DNA from: Rebecca billardiae RCC1528
Taxonomy: Eukaryota; Haptophyta
Assembly: GCA_965240325.2 (NCBI GenBank)
Contig: OZ251236.1
Location: forward strand, 1,612,001 to 1,676,000
Reading direction: 5' to 3'
Length of the DNA: 64,000 nt
Positions within the stretch are counted from its first letter, which is position 1. Each line of letters begins with the position of its first letter. The translations under genes and the position numbers were made by a program. Positions 11,501 through 17,500 of this stretch are shown here, piece by piece. Under the pieces are notes generated by a model, which was given only the letters and a program-made list of their open reading frames with translations, did not search any database and had not been told where the DNA came from.

Positions 11501-14500
11501 CGTTCCCACCGCCGAGCCCGCCGAGCCCGCCGCCCGCGCCGCCGCCCAGCCCGCCGCCGAGCCCGCCGCCGGGCGCGCCGCCCGCACCGCCGCCGAGCGC
11601 GCCGCCGAGCGCGCCACCGAGCGAGCCACCGAGCGCGCCGCCGCCGGCGCCACCGCCGTCCTCGCCGCCGCAGCCGCCGCCGCGCCCGCCGCCGCGCCCG
11701 CCGCCGCCGAGCCCGCCGCCGGCCCTGCCGCCGCCGCCTCGCGCTGAGCCGTTCCCGCCGCCTGCGCCGCCAAGCCCGCCGCCGCGCCCGCCTCCGCCGC
11801 GCCCGCCGCCGAGCCCGCCACCGAGCCCGCCGCCCTTGCCGCCGCCGCCACCACCCGGCACGCCCCCGGCGTCGCCGCCCTCGCCACCGCCGCCGCCGCC
11901 GCCGCACGCGCCGCCTCTGCTGCCGCCCTCGCCGCCGCCCTCGCCACCGCCGATGCCGCCGCTGCCGTCGCTGCCACCCTCGCCGCCGCCTCGCCCGCCG
12001 CCGCCGAGTGCGCCGCCCTCGCCGCCGCCGCCGCCGCGCACCGAGCCGTTCCCGCCGCCGGCGCCGCCGAGCCCGCCGCCGAGCCCGCCGCCGAGCCCGC
12101 CCCCGCCGAGCCCACCACCCAGCCCGCCACCATCCCCACCGCCAAGCCCGCCCTCGCCGCCTCCGCTGCCTCCGCCGCGTGATCCGCCGAGCGCGCCGCC
12201 GAGCGCGCCGCCCACGCCGCCGCCCTCGCCGTCGCCGCGCCCGCCGCCTGGCGCGCCGCCGAGCTCGCCGCCGATGCCGCCGCCGAATCTGCCGCCGCAC
12301 GCGCCGCCGCCGCACCCGCCGCCCAGTCCGCCGCCTGGCACACCGCCGCCGATGCCTCCGCCCTCGCCGCCGCCTACGCCGCCGCCGCCGAGCCCGCCAC
12401 CGTCTCTGCCGCCGCCGCCGCGCACGGAGCCGTTCCCGCCGCCGGCGCCGCCGAGTCCGCCGCCGAATCCGCCGCCGAGCCCGCCACCGCAGAGTCCGCC
12501 GCCGAGCCCCTCTCCGCCTTCGTCCCCCAGCCCGCCCTCGCCGCCTCCGCCGCCTCCGCCGACCACGCCGCCGAGCGAGCCGCCGACCACGCCGCCAGCA
12601 CCGCCGCCCACGCCACCGCCACCGCCGCCGCCGCCCGCGCCGCCGCCGCGCCCGCCGCCGGTGCCGCCGACACCGCCGCCGCCGCCGCGCACGGAGCCCT
12701 TCCCGCCGCCGGCGCCGCCGAGCCCGCCGCCAAGCCCACCTCCGTCACCACCGCCCAGCTCGCCACCGCCGCCGCCGCCATCGCCGCCGCCATCGCCGCC
12801 GCCGGGCCCGCCGCCGCACCCGCCGCCGAGCTCTCCGCCGCCGCTGCCGCCACCCAGCCCGCCGCCGCCGCCGCCGCCCGCGATCCGCGTGAGCGTGCTC
12901 GGCGGCAGCCGCGAGGGCGCGCCGCTCGGCTCGGACGACGCGGCGCTCGAGCTCGAGGGTGCGGGCTTTGACAGCCTGGCCGGCGGCGCGTTTGGCGAGA
13001 TCCAGTGCGCCTTCACGCGCGCCGACGGCGGCGGGGACGGTGGCGGCCCGCTGCTCTCGGGCGCGACGGTGCTGAGCGACGCGCGGCTGCGCTGCGCCAT
13101 GCCCGCCGCCGCCTCGTCCGGCGCCCCCTCCGCCGCGGGCGCGTACACCGTCGGCCTCGCCCTCGGCGCCGTGGGCGCGTCCACGGACGTGGATGTCTCC
13201 GGGCTCTTCGGCCCGGTCTCGTTTGAGCTGTACGACATGGCGGCCGTGTCGGTGCTCGAGCTGCGCCCGCCGGGCGGGCCGGTGGGCGGCGGCACGGCGG
13301 TCACGCTCGTGGGCTCGGGCTTTGCCGAGTACGGCGAGGGCCAGCTGTGCTGCGTGCTCGGCGGCGGCGGCTGCGCGGCGGCGGCGACGCTGCTGCCGCC
13401 GTCGGCGGCGGCGCCAACCCTGAGCCGCGCGCGCTGCGTGCTGCCGCCGCCGCTGGGCGGCGCGGCGGGCAGCGTGGCGCTCGAGCTCTCGCTTGGCGGC
13501 GGCAGCGCCGACTCGACCACCGCCTCGGCGCTGCCCTTCCTCGCGTACGACCCGCCCACCCTCGGCTCCGTCAGCCCGGCGAGCGGCGACGCGAACGGCG
13601 GCACGGAGGTGACGATCGGGGGCGCGGGCTTCGACGCGCTGGCCGGCGGCGCGCTGCTGGCCGTGCGCTTCGGCGACGCGCCCGCGCAGCCGCCGGCGCG
13701 CGTCACGGCGGGCGAGGTTGTCGTCTCCACGCGGTACGGCGCCGCGGGCCGCGCGCAGCTCCGCGTCTCGCTCAACGGCCAGCAGTTCACGCCCGCGGCC
13801 GCCGCGACGCCGCCGCCCGCGGGTGCGCTCGCGTTCACGTTCGTCGGCCTGCACGCGCCCGTGCTCGAGGGTGTGGCGTTCAACGGCGCGGCGACGCTGA
13901 TGGTGCTGCGCTTCGACGCGCAGCCGACCGACCGCGCGGGCATGGGCAGCGGCATGGGCGAGTGCTCGCGCGTCCTCGACGACGACACCGTCGCGCTGGT
14001 CGGCGGCGGCGCGGCCGCGGCCGCGGCCGCGCCGCCGCAGTGCTACTGGACGGACGACTCGACGCTCGTCGCGCGGCTGAGCTCGGCGACGCTCGTGCGC
14101 GCCGGCTCGGAGGTGGGCGTGCGCGCGGGCGCGCTGCGCCCCGAGCAGTGCGGCACGCCGTGCGCCGCCGCCCTCGCCTCCGCCGCCGCGCGCGCCGCCA
14201 TCGACGCGGACGCGCCGTGCGGCGAGGGCGTGCCGTGCCCGACGCCTGTCGCAGCCGTGTCGGGCCCGGCGGTGCTCTCGGCGTGCCCGGGCGCGTCGCT
14301 CGCGCTCGACGGCTCCGCCTCGTCGCGCGGCGGCATCGGGCCCGCCGCCTTTGAGTGGCGCGTCGACCCGAGCCGCTCGGCGCGCGCGGCGTCGCTCAAC
14401 GCGCGGCTGAGCGCGCTGCCGGCGCGCACGCCTCAGCTCTCGCTCGGCGGGCCCGGTGCGGCCTCGCCGACCGAGCTCGGCGTGAGCGGCTCGTTCGTGT

Positions 14501-17500
14501 TCGTGCTGCGCGTCACGTCGTTCCTTGGCGTGCCCTCCGCGCCCGCCGAGTGGCCCGTGTCGCGCGGCGACGGCGCCAGCCCGATCCTCGCCATCGACGG
14601 CGCGCCCGAGCTGCGCGCGCGCGCCTCCGAGCCCACGCTGCTGAGCGGGCGCGCGGAGCTCGCGCCGTGCTGGCCGCCGAGCTTCGAGCCGGCGATGGTG
14701 TTCAGCTGGGCGCTCGAGGGCGCGGCGCAGGTGGGCGGCGGCGCGAACGCGAGCAGCAGCGCCTCCGCCGGCGAGCTCGCCGCCGCGACGGACGTGCTGC
14801 TCGCGCGCCTCGCGTCCGCGCGCACCGCGGTGCTGCAGCTGCCGCCGCACTCGCTGGCCGCCGGCTGGGCGTACGACCTGGCGCTCACGGCGAGGATGGC
14901 GGCGGCACCCGCGCAGGCGTCGACGGCACGCGTGCGCGTGCGCGTCGCGCGGCAGCCGCTGCGCGCGGTGATCGCCGGCGGCGACCGCCGCGTGCCGAGC
15001 TCGCTGCGCCTCGCCGTCGACGCCTCCGCGTCATTCGACCCCGATGCGCCGACGGCCGACGGCGGCGACGGCGGCATGCCGCCGCTGTCGTTCGCGTGGA
15101 GCGTGGCGAACGCGAGCTCGCTCGAGCCGGTGGCTCTCGAGCCGTCCGCGGCGAACGCAAGCGGCGCGCTCTTCGAGCTTGCGCCCGGCACGCTGCCGCC
15201 GGGCGTGTACGCGCTCACCGTGCGCGTGTCCGCGCCCGGCCGCGCGCCCGCGGCCGCGTCGGTGACGGTCGAGGCGGTGCCGGGCGCGGTGCCCACGCTC
15301 GGCTTCGAGCCGCTCGGGCGGCGCAAGTGGCCGGCGGTGTTCGACCGGAACCCCGAGCGGCTGACTATTAACGCGCGCCTCGACGCCGCCTCGCGCGCGC
15401 TCGAGGCGGCGGGGCAGGCGCGCTTCAGCTACGAGTGGAGCGCGCGGCGCGTGGGCGCGGCCGGCGCGCTCGAGCCCGCCGGTCTCGACCTCGCGGACAG
15501 CGAGCGGGTGACCACGACGGGCGCGGCGCTGCGCACGGTCGCGATCCGCAGCGGCGCGCTCGCGCCCGGTGCGACGTACGCATTCCGCCTTGCCGTGCTC
15601 GGCGGCGCGCAGCCCGCGTACACGGAGGTGCGCGTCACGATCAATCGGCCGCCGTACGGCGGAGGGCTCGAGGTGGCGCCGGCGTCGGGCGTGGCGCTGC
15701 AGACGAGCTTTGCGCTGTACGCGGCGGGGTGGGCGGAGGACGACGAGGAGGACCTGCCGCTGAGCTACGCGTTCTCGCACGCGCCGCTCGGCACCGACGC
15801 CGTCGCCGCCGTCGCCGCGCTCGGCGCCGCCTCCGCCTCTGCCTCGGCGAGCGCGCTTCTCCCCGCGGGCAACCGCACGCTCACCGTCAGGGTGGCGGAC
15901 GCGCTCGGCGGCGCGGCGCACGCGCACGCGGCCGTGGCCGTCGCGCCGCCCGGCGAGGGCGCGGGGCTACTCGACTCGGTGCTCACGCGCGCGTACGCCG
16001 CGGTCGCGACGGGCGCGGCCGAGACCGCCACGCAGCTCGTGAGCGCCCTCGCCGACGCGCTTGACGCGACGCCCGCGGGCGGCGACAACGCCACCGTCGC
16101 CTCGGCCACGCTCGCTCAGCTGCTCGAGCTCACGGCGGGCGCGGCGGAGGCGTCCGCGCCGACCGCCGAAGCACGCGCGGCGAGCGCGTCCGCGCTCGCC
16201 GCCGTGCTCGAGGCCGCGCCGCCCGGCGCGTTCGACGCCTCCGCGCAGACCGCGGGCCTCGAGCAGGTCGCCGCCCTCGCGTCGCAGTCGGCCGCGTCGG
16301 GCGTCGACGGACCGACCGCGGCCGCGCTGCTGCGCGCGGCGGACGCGGCGCTCTCCGCCGACACCGACGCCGACGCGCCGCTGAGCGCGGCGGAGGCGGA
16401 GGCCGTGGGCGGAGCGGCGACGAGCGCGGTGGGCGCGCTCGCCATCGCGCTGCTCGCCGGCGCCGTGTCGGGCGAGGCGCCCTTCGAGGCCGTGGGCAAG
16501 GCCATCAACGTGAGCGCGACGCGTGCGGACGCGGGCGCGCTCGGCAACATCACGCTGCCCGGGCCGGGCGGCGCGGGCTCGGTGGGCGTGCCGGCGAGCG
16601 TGTTCGGCGGCGTGCCGCTCGAGCTGCTCGAGGGCGGCGTCGACGTCGTGCTCTGGTCCTCGGCGCGCAACGTGCACGGCGACCCGTCGACGCAGGCGAA
16701 CGGCACGGCCGTGGCGTCGGGGCTGGTGACGCCCGTCTTCTCCGTCACGCTCTACTCGGCGTCGGCCGGGCTGGCGCTCACCATCTCCGACCTGCCGGAC
16801 GAGGGGCGCGTGCTGATCGAGGTGCCCGGGCTCGAGGGCGCGGGCGGCGCGGGCGAGTGGGGCTGCGTGTGGTGGGACGAGGGCGCGAGCGCGTGGCTCG
16901 ACGACGGCTGCGAGACGGTGGTCGCGCGTGCGGACGACGGCTCGCTCGCGCGCTACTGCGCGTGCACGCACCTGACCGACTTTGCGGGCGTGGCCGTGCC
17001 GACGGACGCGGACGCGGCGCGCACCGAGGTGGTCGAGTTCAACATCAACACGCTCTCCCTTGATGACGCCGCTGCAGCCGTCGGCGTCGGCTCCGGCCCC
17101 GTCCTCGCGCGCAACCCGTACATCTTCTGGCTGGTGGTGGCGATGAGTGCCGGCTGCGGACTCAGCGTGGCGCTGTTCGGGGCGCGCGACTTGCGCGACC
17201 ACGCGCGGCGCAAGGAGCGCATCCGGCGGCTGCTCGCGAGCGAGGCCGGGCCCGCCGGCGGGCTGCCGGCCTCGCCGGCCTCGCCGGCCAAGCCCTCTCT
17301 CTTCCAGCGCCGCGCGGCCAAGCTCCAGGCGGAGGAGGACGCCCTGTTTGGCGGCTCACCGTGGCGGCCCGCGCCCGCCGACGCGCCCGCCGCCGTCGGC
17401 ACGCACAGCCGGCCCGCCTCCTCCTCCGTCCCGGGGCCGCGCTTGGTGGCGCCGGCGGACGGCGGGGACGCGGGCGGGAGCGTGGCTCGCGCGCCGGCCC

